A stretch of 64,000 bases of DNA from Bacillus pinisoli (lineage in GTDB: Bacteria; Bacillota; Bacilli; Bacillales; SA4), in assembly GCF_023036475.1 (NCBI RefSeq), contig NZ_JAJQKI010000004.1, positions 1 through 64,000 on the forward strand. The letters are read 5' to 3'. Positions 42,625 through 51,721 of this stretch are shown here, in pieces (the first letter of the stretch is position 1; each line of letters starts with the position of its first letter). The notes below the pieces were generated by a model. The model made no database searches, had not been told where the DNA came from, and saw only the letters and a list, made by a program, of their open reading frames with translations. The position numbers and the translations under genes are program-made.

Positions 42625-43179
42625 CTATAAATGAGGATCGTGATTTAATACATTCAATCTCTTTTCGATAAACTTGGTTAGCTTTTCGTAATACAGTAGA
42701 TTAATGATCATGACTAAAAGATAGAAAAAGAATGAATAATATAATTTCCAATTATTATAGGTGTATAGATGAAAAATATATACGGCTATAACTTCAAGCA
42801 CGAATAAAGTTAGGGCACTTAGTAATATAAAAACCACTTTATTGGAAGAATTTTTTTTATAGAAATGGATAAAGCAAAGTATTGTCCCAGGATAGACAAT
42901 ATTTTGAAGAAATATATCGAACAACTCTCCACTATTGAGATCTATTGTGTCATAGAAGTCATATGGAGGCATTGCTAGAAAATAGTCCCCCAATGTTGTC
43001 AACTGTAAGTTTAATAGGTAGACACAGATAATTTGTGACCAAAGAAGAGCTCTACTTTTCATTGTAATATAATAGACACAGGCTATAACTAGTAAGGTAA
43101 TAAATATTGTAAACCATTCGTTTTCATCAAATTTTTTAGGTAGGATCGGCTTAATCACTTTTTCATATATCTCCATCAT
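42625..43179 (-). CDS. CBO0543-like membrane protein (second of a pair)
   Basis: A 184-residue protein with about five membrane helices. It resembles the CBO0543 family of small Firmicute membrane proteins, whose function is unknown. Its ATG lies inside the preceding gene (17-bp overlap), with AAGGTG upstream, so translation is probably coupled. Confidence 0.6.
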   Translation of the reverse strand: MMEIYEKVIKPILPKKFDENEWFTIFITLLVIACVYYITMKSRALLWSQIICVYLLNLQLTTLGDYFLAMPPYDFYDTIDLNSGELFDIFLQNIVYPGTILCFIHFYKKNSSNKVVFILLSALTLFVLEVIAVYIFHLYTYNNWKLYYSFFFYLLVMIINLLYYEKLTKFIEKRLNVLNHDPHL

Positions 43180-43717
43180 CTGTAAGCACCTTTTCTTTCT
43201 TTAATAGCGGACGTAAAATTTCCATGAAGGTTATACTAATAACAAGAACAATCATGGCTAAGACAAAATCAATTGAAGGGTACCAACTCTCACTATTCGA
43301 CACAAGAACACCTAAGAGAAGTAATATCTTTTCAATTAAAACTCCACCTGCTACCCAAGAAAAACATACTGTAATTTTGAGAGAAAGCTTTATTTCAGTT
43401 CGTAAAGCATACATGACCCACAATAAAAGGATAGGGAATATAATGCCATATTGAAGTCTAACGGACCAAAATGGAAGATGCTCTTCTACAACTCTTAAAC
43501 GTTGATAAGGTGATGAGAGCAAATAAAAAAAGTTTTGGCAATTATAGGAAGTAAACATGAATAGAATAAATACCTCAAAACTGTCAAATCTCTTGGTAAG
43601 GTACTTAGTACTAACTATAAGTAATATGGAGAGCAATAAAAACAAGCTAAAAATAGAAACCATTGGGCTTACAACCTCTTTATTAGAAATATCCTCTTTA
43701 GTATGGTTTACTATCAT
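43163..43717 (-). CDS. CBO0543-like membrane protein (first of a pair)
   Basis: A 184-residue protein with about five membrane helices (25-43, 47-64, 87-106, 115-137, 145-165). It has the same length and a similar hydrophobic layout to the overlapping downstream gene, suggesting duplicated partners. The N-terminal 17 residues are polar. The RBS is AGGATAG, distant. The role is unknown. Confidence 0.6.
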   Translation of the reverse strand: MIVNHTKEDISNKEVVSPMVSIFSLFLLLSILLIVSTKYLTKRFDSFEVFILFMFTSYNCQNFFYLLSSPYQRLRVVEEHLPFWSVRLQYGIIFPILLLWVMYALRTEIKLSLKITVCFSWVAGGVLIEKILLLLGVLVSNSESWYPSIDFVLAMIVLVISITFMEILRPLLKKEKVLTDDGDI

Positions 43718-43792
43718 GTTTAAATCTATCCTAAAGTTGCCCGAGGCTATTAAAGTGAGTAAGTAGCATCCTCACTCTTTCGGTCCATTCAA

Positions 43793-43820
43793 AATAAAAA
43801 AACGCTCAAATGAGCGTTTA
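43793..43820 (-). terminator. Intrinsic terminator of the AI-2E family gene
   Basis: Arms AAACGCTCA and TGAGCGTTT followed on the minus strand by seven T. Confidence 0.85.
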
Positions 43821-44843
43821 TAATTTGAAATGAAATTTGATAATCCCTGCTTTTTTTAGCGTGTCAAAGATGATAACAACAACAGGACCTAATATTAGCC
43901 CCAAGAAACCAAGCACCTGAAAACCTAGATACATGCTTATAAGTGATGCTATTGGACTAATCCCCATGTTTGAAGAATAAACTTTCGGTTCAATGACACG
44001 ACGAACTACCGTGATCACTACAAATAATATTAATAATCCAATTCCAGTATCCTGTTGATTCGTTATCAAGCAATACACAGCATATGGGACCAACACGGAC
44101 CCTGTACCTAATACAGGTAAAATATCAACAAAAACAATTACAATGGATAACAGTATTGGATATTCCACTTTCAATAAAAGTAAACCACCATAAGCCAACA
44201 CAAAGGTTAATACACTAAACAAAAGCTGCGCCTTTAAAAACCCAATTCCAGCTCTATTTAATTGATGATACATAAGTAAAAACTTATCGCGGGTTTCATG
44301 TGAGAAGAAAGAGATTACTTGCACCTTCATTTTTCTTAATTCTAAGCTGAACAGGAAAAAAGCAATTAAGTAAACTAATACTTCAATGAGTAATTGAGGT
44401 ATTGTCGTAATAAACACCAGAATGGATTGCGTTAAGCTAGAAGTAGCATTTAAAATCGAATCTTCTAATGAACGAAAGCTTCCTTCTATACTATAAATAA
44501 CATCTTTTGGCACTGTAGCGGAAAAAACTTCCCACTGGTTCATATACATCGCCATAAGAATATTTAATTTTGCCAGTAAGAAAGGAAGATTCTTAGAGAA
44601 AAAGAGGAACTGTTCAATAAGCTTTGCTAGCACTAGATAACTTAGGAATCCTGTACCGGAAAGAAAAAACAGAAAAACAATAATTACCGCAACAAGCCTC
44701 TTCATGCCCCATTGTTTTTGTAAATATATCACCAATGGCTCAAAGAAAATGGCAGTAAGCAATGCCAATAAAATAGGAATACTTTTCGGTAATAAATATA
44801 TGACTAATGCGAGAAGTAAAAGTATAACCAAATATTTTTTCAT
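43818..44843 (-). CDS. AI-2E family transporter (YtvI-like)
   Basis: A 341-residue membrane protein with about eight helices and the family end motif ILPVLGTGSVLVPYAVYCL, later GLILGPVVVIIFDTLKKAGI. The family includes the sporulation membrane protein YtvI and putative exporters. Substrate and role are unproven. A second, less similar member is encoded at 60096-61184. The RBS is weak. Confidence 0.85.
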   Translation of the reverse strand: MKKYLVILLLLALVIYLLPKSIPILLALLTAIFFEPLVIYLQKQWGMKRLVAVIIVFLFFLSGTGFLSYLVLAKLIEQFLFFSKNLPFLLAKLNILMAMYMNQWEVFSATVPKDVIYSIEGSFRSLEDSILNATSSLTQSILVFITTIPQLLIEVLVYLIAFFLFSLELRKMKVQVISFFSHETRDKFLLMYHQLNRAGIGFLKAQLLFSVLTFVLAYGGLLLLKVEYPILLSIVIVFVDILPVLGTGSVLVPYAVYCLITNQQDTGIGLLILFVVITVVRRVIEPKVYSSNMGISPIASLISMYLGFQVLGFLGLILGPVVVIIFDTLKKAGIIKFHFKL

Positions 44844-44963
44844 GAGTGCGCCTGCTCTTTCTCTACCTAGTTTATATATATCTCTAAAGTAACCTTTTTA
44901 CATAGAGTTTTTCAAGCATAATAACTATTTTCTATTAATATTTTTTAAACAAAATTAAAAAAG

Positions 44964-44990
44964 AAAAAAATCCGTCCTAGGACGGATTTA
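44964..44990 (-). terminator. Intrinsic terminator of the bacillithiol operon
   Basis: Perfect palindrome AAATCCGTCC/GGACGGATTT followed on the minus strand by T. It touches the stop codon at 44988. Confidence 0.8.
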
Positions 44991-45251
44991 TAGATGTTCT
45001 AACTCTTCTAAATATAAGGATATAATTTGAAGTTGATCTTCTGCCGAAAGATTTGTTTGAGTGATTCGTTTAATAGCTAACGAAAATTTTTTATGTGGTG
45101 TTGAGCGTACTCTGGGATGGGAAAGCTCATCTTTTAAATCTGTTTGAATGGTTCTCTTCATAACGGCAAGTACGTCCTCATGATCCTCAAATACTCTATT
45201 TGACCATAACTGCTTAAATACTTGAAAAAGTTCTTCGCTAGATTTAGTCAT
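44988..45251 (-). CDS. Hypothetical protein after bshB2
   Basis: An 87-residue helical protein (MTKSSEELFQVFKQLWSNRV at the start, QLQIISLYLEELEHL at the end). Its ATG overlaps the bshB2 stop region by 8 bp, so it is translationally coupled to it and is third in the yojF-bshB2 operon. No family is recognised. The link with bacillithiol is by position only. Confidence 0.65.
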   Translation of the reverse strand: MTKSSEELFQVFKQLWSNRVFEDHEDVLAVMKRTIQTDLKDELSHPRVRSTPHKKFSLAIKRITQTNLSAEDQLQIISLYLEELEHL

Positions 45252-45909
45252 TGAAATGATACGTCCAGAATACTTCTTGTGAAAACCAACGCTTTGTATC
45301 AGGATCCCCAGCCTTAAGCTTTTCTTGGATACCGCTCATCATTTGAGTTGTTTGGCTCTTGTGTGCGGCTAACGCTTCTATTTTTTGAGTAGCAACTTCT
45401 TCAATATTAATCGTAACATCAGGTTCACCTAATTTTTCACGGCAGTCCTTTGAGAAGGCCATTCCGTAAACTGTTGGTCTTTTTTCCTTTGGTAAACGGG
45501 ATACAGCAAGAATCGTAGCGGCACCACATGCATCGTGATCTGGATGAACTGCATAACCAGGATAATGAGTAATAACAAGGCTAGGTTCTAGCTCCACTAG
45601 TATTGCATGAATTGTATCTGCCACATCTTCTGGTTTTTCAAATTCAAGGGTTTTATCCCTGTACCCTAATAAGCGCAAATCTTGAATTCCCATCGCTTTA
45701 CAAGCTTCTTCTAGTTCTATTTTTCTTATTTGAGGCAAAGTCTCACGGTTAGCAAATGGAGGAACCCCCATATTTCTTCCCATTTCACCTAAGGTAGCGC
45801 ACGCATATGTGACGGGCACTCCTCTTTTTGTATAAAGAGAGATTACTCCTGCTGCACCAAATGCTTCATCATCTGGATGAGGTAATACAACTAAAATTTG
45901 CTCCTTCAC
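45244..45909 (-). CDS. bshB2: Bacillithiol biosynthesis deacetylase BshB2 (YojG)
   Basis: A 221-residue PIG-L/LmbE-family zinc deacetylase. It has VLPHPDDEAFGAAG (metal His-Asp-Asp), TYACATLGEMGRNMG and HYPGYAVHPDHDACG (third metal His). BshB2 hydrolyses GlcNAc-malate in bacillithiol synthesis. The YojF gene precedes it, as in Bacillus subtilis. The GTG at 45909 is chosen since AAGGAGT lies eight bases upstream; the GTG at 45918 overlaps it. Confidence 0.9.
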   Translation of the reverse strand: MKEQILVVLPHPDDEAFGAAGVISLYTKRGVPVTYACATLGEMGRNMGVPPFANRETLPQIRKIELEEACKAMGIQDLRLLGYRDKTLEFEKPEDVADTIHAILVELEPSLVITHYPGYAVHPDHDACGAATILAVSRLPKEKRPTVYGMAFSKDCREKLGEPDVTINIEEVATQKIEALAAHKSQTTQMMSGIQEKLKAGDPDTKRWFSQEVFWTYHFND

Positions 45910-45921
45910 TGTTCTCACTCC

Positions 45922-46266
45922 TTATTCAAATGGTGTCAAGCTAAGTTGAAATGCAACGGCAAGCTTCCCGTCTGCATCATGACCAGCGACTAATAATCTT
46001 CCATGTGGGTCTATTTCCCAATCTGTTAATCCTTCAGCATATACCCATCCTATGGCCATCTTTAATCCAATCCTGTATGGACCTTCCCCCGTCATTTTGC
46101 CATGCTCAATATGTATCTTTCCATTTCGAATATAAGCACCTACCACCATTTTCTCATGTAAATGGCTTGCATAAGCTCCGTTAGTTGTTTCTAAGTGTAA
46201 ATAAACGTCTTTTCCCGAGAATAAATCTAGTGATTGTTGAACTTTTTCTTTTATGATTGGTTCCAT
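45922..46266 (-). CDS. yojF: YojF family protein (DUF1806)
   Basis: A 114-residue protein with GKDVYLHLETTNGAYASHL, VVGAYIRNGKIHIEHGKMTG and YRIGLKMAIGWVYAEGLTDW, the YojF/DUF1806 pattern. It is always next to bshB2 in bacilli but has no known activity. ATG at 46266 follows GGAGGCTTGAA; the longer frame (46302) has no RBS. It lies 12 bp before bshB2. Confidence 0.85.
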   Translation of the reverse strand: MEPIIKEKVQQSLDLFSGKDVYLHLETTNGAYASHLHEKMVVGAYIRNGKIHIEHGKMTGEGPYRIGLKMAIGWVYAEGLTDWEIDPHGRLLVAGHDADGKLAVAFQLSLTPFE

Positions 46267-46345
46267 TTCAAGCCTCCATATTTGATGTATGTATTTTCTC
46301 ATACAAGGAAACGATATTAGTAAATCTTAACAAAGGGTGAGAATA

Positions 46346-46600
46346 TTGGAATTACAAGAAGATATGATTTTCTCTATTACTGAAAAGTTTATCCCTAATT
46401 TTAGTAAAGCACAAACATTACGCATTATCCAACTAAATGAAAAAACAGTCAAAATTGAAATGGATCAAGCTAAAGCTAGAGGGGCTTTCCCAATCGATCA
46501 ATTTAAAGGATTAATAAGAGATGGTTCGTTAATTTTAGACTCAAATGATTCTCTACGAAATGAAGTAAGAAGAATGTCGGCTGAAGATACTGCTTCATGA
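46346..46600 (+). CDS. Hypothetical protein (84 aa)
   Basis: An 84-residue protein: MELQEDMIFSITEKFIPNFS, KTVKIEMDQAKARGAF, SLILDSNDSLRNEVRRM. The start is read as TTG at 46346 after AGGGTGA; GTG at 46337 is the alternative and lies within that RBS. It is divergent from yojF. The family is unrecognised. A terminator follows. Confidence 0.55.
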   Translation: MELQEDMIFSITEKFIPNFSKAQTLRIIQLNEKTVKIEMDQAKARGAFPIDQFKGLIRDGSLILDSNDSLRNEVRRMSAEDTAS

Positions 46601-46624
46601 CAATAATTTTCCATACATAACTTA

Positions 46625-46652
46625 CTAAGGATACTAAGAAGTATCCTTTTTT
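46625..46652 (+). terminator. Intrinsic terminator
   Basis: Arms AAGGATACT and AGTATCCTT followed by six T. Confidence 0.85.
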
Positions 46653-46664
46653 GTGTTAAGGTTT

Positions 46665-47474
46665 CTATAGTTGACATCCTGGACAATAGAAACACTTTCT
46701 AGAAGAAAGTTCAATCTTGATGATGTTTGTTCCGCACCGACTACATGTTTCACCTTCTCGGTCATAGACAAAACAGTTTTCATTATATCCTCCTGTCAAC
46801 TGATCCATCCTATAAAGTGGCATCTCCATATAGCCACCAAGTTCAAGTGCCCGATTTAAGACAAACTTGATGCTAGAGAAGAGTTGTCGAACTTCCTTAT
46901 CGTCTAGTTCGTTCCATTTTCTCATCGGGAGAATCTGTGCATGGTAACAAATTTCATCTGAGTAACAGTTCCCAATGCCAGCTATAAACTTCTGATCCAC
47001 GAGTGTTGTTTTTAATTTTCCTTTTTTATTACCAATTAACTCTTTAAACACCTCAAGACTAAATTGTTCGTCTAACGGCTCAGGTCCCAGATCCTTAAAT
47101 TCTTGTTCCACTTCTTCTTTTGTCAGTAAATGAAGGTAACCTAAACGTAACCCGATAAAAAACAGCTCACTATTCGGGAAATCAATGATTACTTGTTTTG
47201 TTCGCTTCGGTTGATCTACCTCTGAACCTACGTACATGGTCCCACCTAACATTAAATGCAGAAGTAAACGGTAGTCGTTTTGTAGATTAAATATTAAATG
47301 CTTCCCCCTACGCTCAATCTTACTAATGGTCTGTCCGATTACTTTGTTTTGAAATTCAACAACCCCGACGTTGATTGATTTTTCACGATTGATTGTTACA
47401 TTAACAATTGGTTTATGCTGTACTTGCTTACTGAGAAGTCTGCGGTAATTTTCCATTTCTGGTAATTCTGGCAT
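46665..47474 (-). CDS. Fpg/Nei-family DNA glycosylase
   Basis: A 269-residue protein starting MPELPEMENYRRLL, so Pro1 after Met removal can act as the Schiff-base nucleophile, with Glu2 next. It has the H2TH region (DQKFIAGIGNCYSDEICYHAQI) and a C-terminal zinc finger CSRCG...CFYCPGCQ. It removes oxidised bases. The divergent middle and isolated position suggest a paralogue of the main MutM. ATG at 47474 gives the required MPELP start; GGGTGA precedes it. Confidence 0.9.
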   Translation of the reverse strand: MPELPEMENYRRLLSKQVQHKPIVNVTINREKSINVGVVEFQNKVIGQTISKIERRGKHLIFNLQNDYRLLLHLMLGGTMYVGSEVDQPKRTKQVIIDFPNSELFFIGLRLGYLHLLTKEEVEQEFKDLGPEPLDEQFSLEVFKELIGNKKGKLKTTLVDQKFIAGIGNCYSDEICYHAQILPMRKWNELDDKEVRQLFSSIKFVLNRALELGGYMEMPLYRMDQLTGGYNENCFVYDREGETCSRCGTNIIKIELSSRKCFYCPGCQL

Positions 47475-47624
47475 GCTTTTCACCCTTTTTTACCTACTAT
47501 CATTTGTAACATATCACTTAAACATTACACGATTCTGCATGAATAATAAGTACAGTTTTTACCATCTATTTTCTTAACGGATATAAGTAAGAATAATAAT
47601 GATTAGAAGAAGGAGGGACTTTCA

Positions 47625-47753
47625 ATGGGTAAAAAACATCGAAACCGCATTAATCAACCAAAGAAAAATAATCATATACCACCAGAAGGTATTATTGCTG
47701 AGGATGAAGCACACGGAAAAGAGAACTCAGCTAGGGAAAGAAAAAACTCTTAA
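47625..47753 (+). CDS. Small hypothetical protein (42 aa)
   Basis: A basic, polar peptide beginning MGKKHRNRINQPKKNNHIPP and ending with GKENSARERKNS. AGAAGGAGGGAC precedes ATG at good spacing. Its composition suggests a minor spore protein, but no family is assigned. It ends at a long hairpin shared with the convergent yodL gene. Confidence 0.6.
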   Translation: MGKKHRNRINQPKKNNHIPPEGIIAEDEAHGKENSARERKNS

Positions 47754-47780
47754 TTAAAGGTTAAAATAGACTAATAAAAA

Positions 47781-47818
47781 GAAAACAAGAAAAAAGAAGA
47801 TCTTTTTTCTTGTTTTCT
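47781..47818. terminator. Bidirectional terminator hairpin
   Basis: Near-perfect inverted repeat (GAAAACAAGAAAAAAGA and its complement) between convergent genes. Confidence 0.7.
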
Positions 47819-47820
47819 AC

Positions 47821-48147
47821 TCACCTCACATGAACCCGACCAATTTTTTTCCATCCACCAGGTTGGAGCTGATAATAGGTCATACCCTCTAGCCCTTCAT
47901 CAAAATACAAAATATCCCATGTTCTTATAAAACGTGCTTCCGTTTGTTTAGGCATCATTTCTTTTACATTAAATAACCTAAAAACTTCATACATTGCCTC
48001 GTCATGACTCTCTGCATAAACATCTAAACGATAGACAGACCTATACCCCTTTTTCTGACCTATGCGAGGAGTTTGCATTAAGGTAATATCATAACATTGC
48101 ACTATTTTGTTTTTTTTACTTGGTGAAATTGTCAATGGATGGCTCAT
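47821..48147 (-). CDS. yodL: YodL-like protein
   Basis: A 108-residue protein with QCYDITLMQTPRIGQKKGYR, VYAESHDEAMYEVFRLFNV and GMTYYQLQPGGWKKIGRVHV, the pattern I associate with Bacillus YodL. The function is not clear. The presence nearby of yozD, yodN and yozE, which cluster with yodL in Bacillus subtilis, supports the name. The RBS is GGGGTGAAG. Confidence 0.7.
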   Translation of the reverse strand: MSHPLTISPSKKNKIVQCYDITLMQTPRIGQKKGYRSVYRLDVYAESHDEAMYEVFRLFNVKEMMPKQTEARFIRTWDILYFDEGLEGMTYYQLQPGGWKKIGRVHVR

Positions 48148-48169
48148 TTATCTTCACCCCAGGACATGC

Positions 48170-48189
48170 TTTTGTACTATTGTACAAAA
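48170..48189. promoter_or_regulatory. Palindromic operator candidate upstream of yodL
   Basis: Eight-base arms TTTTGTAC and GTACAAAA separated by TATT, 23 bp upstream of the yodL start. Half-sites TTGTAC/GTACAA resemble those of GntR-type regulators such as AraR. It could control yodL or the divergent gene at 48326. Confidence 0.4.
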
Positions 48190-48325
48190 CATAAACTGAG
48201 AAAAATGTCAAAAAACGTCAGTTAAATACAAAACTTTTGTCAAAATAGTCAAAATTTTAATTTTCTTTGTGAAATATACACTCACTCGCTATTTCCTCAT
48301 AGTTTGTTAATGAGGAGGAAAGTAG

Positions 48326-49432
48326 ATGCAGCTACTTAAAAATATTTTAACTTCACTGCTCCCCATTTCACTGACCAGAGATAAAGAAGTAACCACCATG
48401 AAGAATTCAGAGTTTATTACCTTGAAATCAGAACTTCTTTCCGTTACAACTAATGAACCCAAAAACCTAAAGGAAGATGAATTACAAATTATTATAAAGA
48501 TAAAGAAAGAAACAACAGCTTTTAACAGAAATAATCTCACACGAACAGAAGCATATCTTCAATATTATCATGATCATCCTGAGATTCATTGGTCTTTTTT
48601 GGCCCATATGGTTTCAAGGAATGGTGGTTGGAATATGACTGATTTAAAAGGGTCGTTAATTCAACCGTTTTTACCAAAAAACAAGACCAAGATCTTTTTT
48701 GAGTTCTTAGAAAAAGCCAATGCATTAATCTTTCAGGACGCCTATCCACAATTACTTCTTTATCACTTTAGTAAAAAATACAATAAGAATTATTTTCACT
48801 TGCTTTCATATTTTAATGTGTCTACATTTATGGTACCTATTTGGAACTACTTCTGGAAGACTCAGAATTCACCCCTTTTAACTGTGGCTCTAATCATTAA
48901 TGAACAAAATTATATTCAATCACGAATTATGACGGAGGAAAAATATAAGGAAGAAGTTTTACAAACTATTTTGTTTCAAGCACAAGAGCGACTAGGTTTT
49001 ACCGATGTGTTATTCCCGATTCATGGTAAAAAAATAAAGCTTGCTGGTGTCACGGTGCAAGAATTTAATAACGTGTTTAATCGTATTGAAACCGGAAAAA
49101 AATTATACGGTATTCTATTTCATAAGATTTATAACGGTGCTCATACCTTTGCAAACCGAACACCTCACACTGGTTCTAGACTGGATATTTGGCCAGACGT
49201 TTTTACAGCAAATCGTGGTGGAAAAGAATTAATATACAGTCCCTATTTAAGGGATGTTTGGCCTGATTTTGCGCATACTTTTATTCACGGCAATGACTGG
49301 TTTCAATCTGATGATATGATTACACAATTAAAGACTTACTATATACCGAGAAGATATATGTTAACAAAAGATTATCAGAACGATTTACATTATTTAAAAG
49401 TGTTAAAAACGGTAAAAGAGGTTGTAACATAG
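48326..49432 (+). CDS. DUF2515 (YppC-like) protein
   Basis: A 368-residue protein without a signal peptide. It contains NNLTRTEAYLQYYHDHPEIHWSFLAHMVSRNGGWNMTDLKG, in pieces matching the DUF2515/YppC family of bacilli, and later GAHTFANRTPHTGSRLDIWP. The biochemical role is unknown. The RBS is GAGGAGGAAAGTAG. It is divergent from yodL and followed by a terminator. Confidence 0.75.
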   Translation: MQLLKNILTSLLPISLTRDKEVTTMKNSEFITLKSELLSVTTNEPKNLKEDELQIIIKIKKETTAFNRNNLTRTEAYLQYYHDHPEIHWSFLAHMVSRNGGWNMTDLKGSLIQPFLPKNKTKIFFEFLEKANALIFQDAYPQLLLYHFSKKYNKNYFHLLSYFNVSTFMVPIWNYFWKTQNSPLLTVALIINEQNYIQSRIMTEEKYKEEVLQTILFQAQERLGFTDVLFPIHGKKIKLAGVTVQEFNNVFNRIETGKKLYGILFHKIYNGAHTFANRTPHTGSRLDIWPDVFTANRGGKELIYSPYLRDVWPDFAHTFIHGNDWFQSDDMITQLKTYYIPRRYMLTKDYQNDLHYLKVLKTVKEVVT

Positions 49433-49433
49433 C

Positions 49434-49461
49434 AAAAAGCTACCGAATTGGTAGCTTTTTT
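49434..49461 (+). terminator. Intrinsic terminator
   Basis: Arms AAAAGCTACC and GGTAGCTTTT followed by T. It lies between convergent genes and abuts the pbpC stop codon. Confidence 0.85.
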
Positions 49462-51448
49462 ATGGTAGAAATAATTGTTTTACTTTAGGAACAACATAAT
49501 GACTGCCATCCCTTCCTTTTACGTGTTCAATCATCATCGCGATTAAGAGGTTTGGTTGATCGTTATTCATAGCAATAAACCAACCATTTTCTTGAGCTTC
49601 GACATCTTTAGAGGCTTTTAACTCCGCCGTGCCGGTTTTACCTGCAATATTAATACCTTCCACAAGTGGTGTATGCGCAGTACCAAGTGGGTTTTCCACT
49701 ACTTGAACTAAACTTGAATGTATCAAACTTGCGTGCTCAGGACTCATTACCTGGTCCTTCCAAAACGAAGGCTGCTGTTCGATTATTTTCTCTAGATAAG
49801 GTTTAATCATATTGCCTTCGTTTACAAATGCTGAGTAAGCACTAGCTAGATGGATTGGACTCATTTGGATTTCTCCTTGCCCATACCCTGAATCCGCCAG
49901 AAGACCTTCAGAGGTAAAACCATTATTTGTGATTGTTGAGGTTCTTGTTGGAAATTCAAATGGAATCTCCTCATCAAACCCAAACGTCTGTAATCCTTTT
50001 GTAAAGTTGTCATTTCCAAGCTCAAGAGCAGTCCTAGCAAAATAAATGTTATCTGACGTGACAAGAGCATCGTTAAGATTTAGATCACTTAAGGTGTCTG
50101 ATACTCTCGTTATTGATTTATCAACCCATGTATCTTTTTTCCATGTCTTGCCGGTAATCTTCATTTTTAAAATGGGATCTAGTGTTCCAGATTCTAAGCC
50201 AATCGCTGCCGTAATAGGCTTTAATGTAGAACCAGGAGAATAGGTTTTATTAAACCGGGCTAATAATGGCTTTAACGGATTCTCATTAAGTGCAGTCCAC
50301 TGTGTTACTGACATCCCAAAAATGAAATCGTTTGGATCATAAGAAGGAGCACTAACTAACGCTAACGTTTCACCTGTTTTAGGGTTAATAGCAATGGCAG
50401 TACCAGCATCTGCTTGTATTTGCTCAAATGCTTTTTGTTGTAAGTCTGACTGTATGGTTATATAAATATCTTCACCCTTAATCGCAGGTTTTTCAGCAAT
50501 GACATCCCCTTCAGGGATATAGATTTTCCAACCCGTTTCCCCGCGTAAACGTGACTCATATACTTGCTCCAACCCAACTCTTCCAATTGCAGACTGTTGT
50601 GTATATCCTTTGTCCTTTAATTCCTTAAGCTCGTCAGCATTGATATTTTGGATATACCCTATTAGATGGGCAGCCGCTTCACCTAAGGGATAGTAACGTG
50701 ATTCAACATTCGTCATAAAAGTTACGCCATCAAGCTCACTTAGTTTATTAATTAATTCTTGGTTTTCTGGATTTACCTTTTTGATGGGAACGAAGGAATC
50801 TTCCTTTACCCAACTTTGAGTTAACGCCTTCTCAATTTCATTGACTGTTAAGCCAAGTAGACCTGCTACTTCTTGAATGATTTGATCTCGAGCCGCTCCT
50901 AATTTTCCTGGGACCATACCTGCTTCTTTCACGACCCCATTTTCTGCAAGTGGTTCTCCGTCGGCATCAAATATTTGCCCTCTAACTGGTTCAATCGACG
51001 CTACTTTTATTTCCTGTCCTTCCTTTAACTGAGGAAAAATGTGAGTAGAATCCCATTTAATAAACCAATCCTCACCTTCCTCTGTTTCCTCTCTTACCAG
51101 TACCGCTTCATGTTCAAAATCAACTGGACCGGCAATCGTCTCCATTGTAACGGAATACGGAAATTGAACTTCATCAAGATCATCAATATCCGTTTCCTCC
51201 TCAGGTTTTGTAAATTGTATCTGAACAGAAGAAGCACCAATTGCCTCATAGATTAACTGATACCTTTCACTAAAATCTTTCTCAGTATAAGTTGCTCTTG
51301 TATCGGTTGAAAGTTTTGTATACATCTCCTCAAACTTCTGCTCATTCCATAATGCTATGTACGCAGCAAAACGATCCTCTGGCCTCGGGTTCTCGGAACA
51401 GCCCACAAGGAAAAAAACCAACACACTAAGAATCATCCATTTTCTCAT
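49460..51448 (-). CDS. pbpC: Penicillin-binding protein 3 (PbpC, MecA-like class B)
   Basis: A 662-residue lipoprotein-like transpeptidase. It has a signal with lipobox VGCS, an NTF2-like MecA N-terminal domain (about 25-145), a dimerisation domain (about 150-310) and a transpeptidase domain with SxxK at 407-410 (STLK), SDN at 465-467 and KTGT at 604-607. Length and domain order match Bacillus PBP3, a low-affinity relative of PBP2a. It cross-links peptidoglycan outside the membrane. The RBS is GGGTGG. Confidence 0.92.
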   Translation of the reverse strand: MRKWMILSVLVFFLVGCSENPRPEDRFAAYIALWNEQKFEEMYTKLSTDTRATYTEKDFSERYQLIYEAIGASSVQIQFTKPEEETDIDDLDEVQFPYSVTMETIAGPVDFEHEAVLVREETEEGEDWFIKWDSTHIFPQLKEGQEIKVASIEPVRGQIFDADGEPLAENGVVKEAGMVPGKLGAARDQIIQEVAGLLGLTVNEIEKALTQSWVKEDSFVPIKKVNPENQELINKLSELDGVTFMTNVESRYYPLGEAAAHLIGYIQNINADELKELKDKGYTQQSAIGRVGLEQVYESRLRGETGWKIYIPEGDVIAEKPAIKGEDIYITIQSDLQQKAFEQIQADAGTAIAINPKTGETLALVSAPSYDPNDFIFGMSVTQWTALNENPLKPLLARFNKTYSPGSTLKPITAAIGLESGTLDPILKMKITGKTWKKDTWVDKSITRVSDTLSDLNLNDALVTSDNIYFARTALELGNDNFTKGLQTFGFDEEIPFEFPTRTSTITNNGFTSEGLLADSGYGQGEIQMSPIHLASAYSAFVNEGNMIKPYLEKIIEQQPSFWKDQVMSPEHASLIHSSLVQVVENPLGTAHTPLVEGINIAGKTGTAELKASKDVEAQENGWFIAMNNDQPNLLIAMMIEHVKGRDGSHYVVPKVKQLFLP

Positions 51449-51626
51449 TCAAACCACCCTTATCATAAGAGTCATAATCATCAAGATATAAGTACCATGA
51501 CAAACAGACCCTTAATTAATTCATATAGAAAAGGATGCCCCTCTTCAAAAATATCCCAATTCTATATTAACACAATTTCCAATCAATTCCCATTTTAATA
51601 GATTACAAGTCTAATCCCCACACAGA

Positions 51627-51656
51627 CGACAGGTGACAGGCACTTGTCGATTTTTG
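51627..51656. terminator. Terminator-like hairpin in the pbpC upstream gap
   Basis: A nine-pair stem (CGACAGGTG with CACTTGTCG, one G-U) and loop ACAGG followed by five T to the right. No transcript that would need it is evident on the plus strand. The GGTGACAGGCACTTG wording resembles dispersed repeats of bacilli. The rest of 51449-51694 shows no gene. Confidence 0.45.
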
Positions 51657-51694
51657 TCGTCCTTCATTCCCCTATATTCCATTCCATATAAATG

Positions 51695-51721
51695 AAAAAA
51701 CGACGAGCTTCGTCGTCGTTT
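51695..51721 (-). terminator. Intrinsic terminator of yozD
   Basis: Arms AACGACGA and TCGTCGTT followed on the minus strand by six T. Confidence 0.85.
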
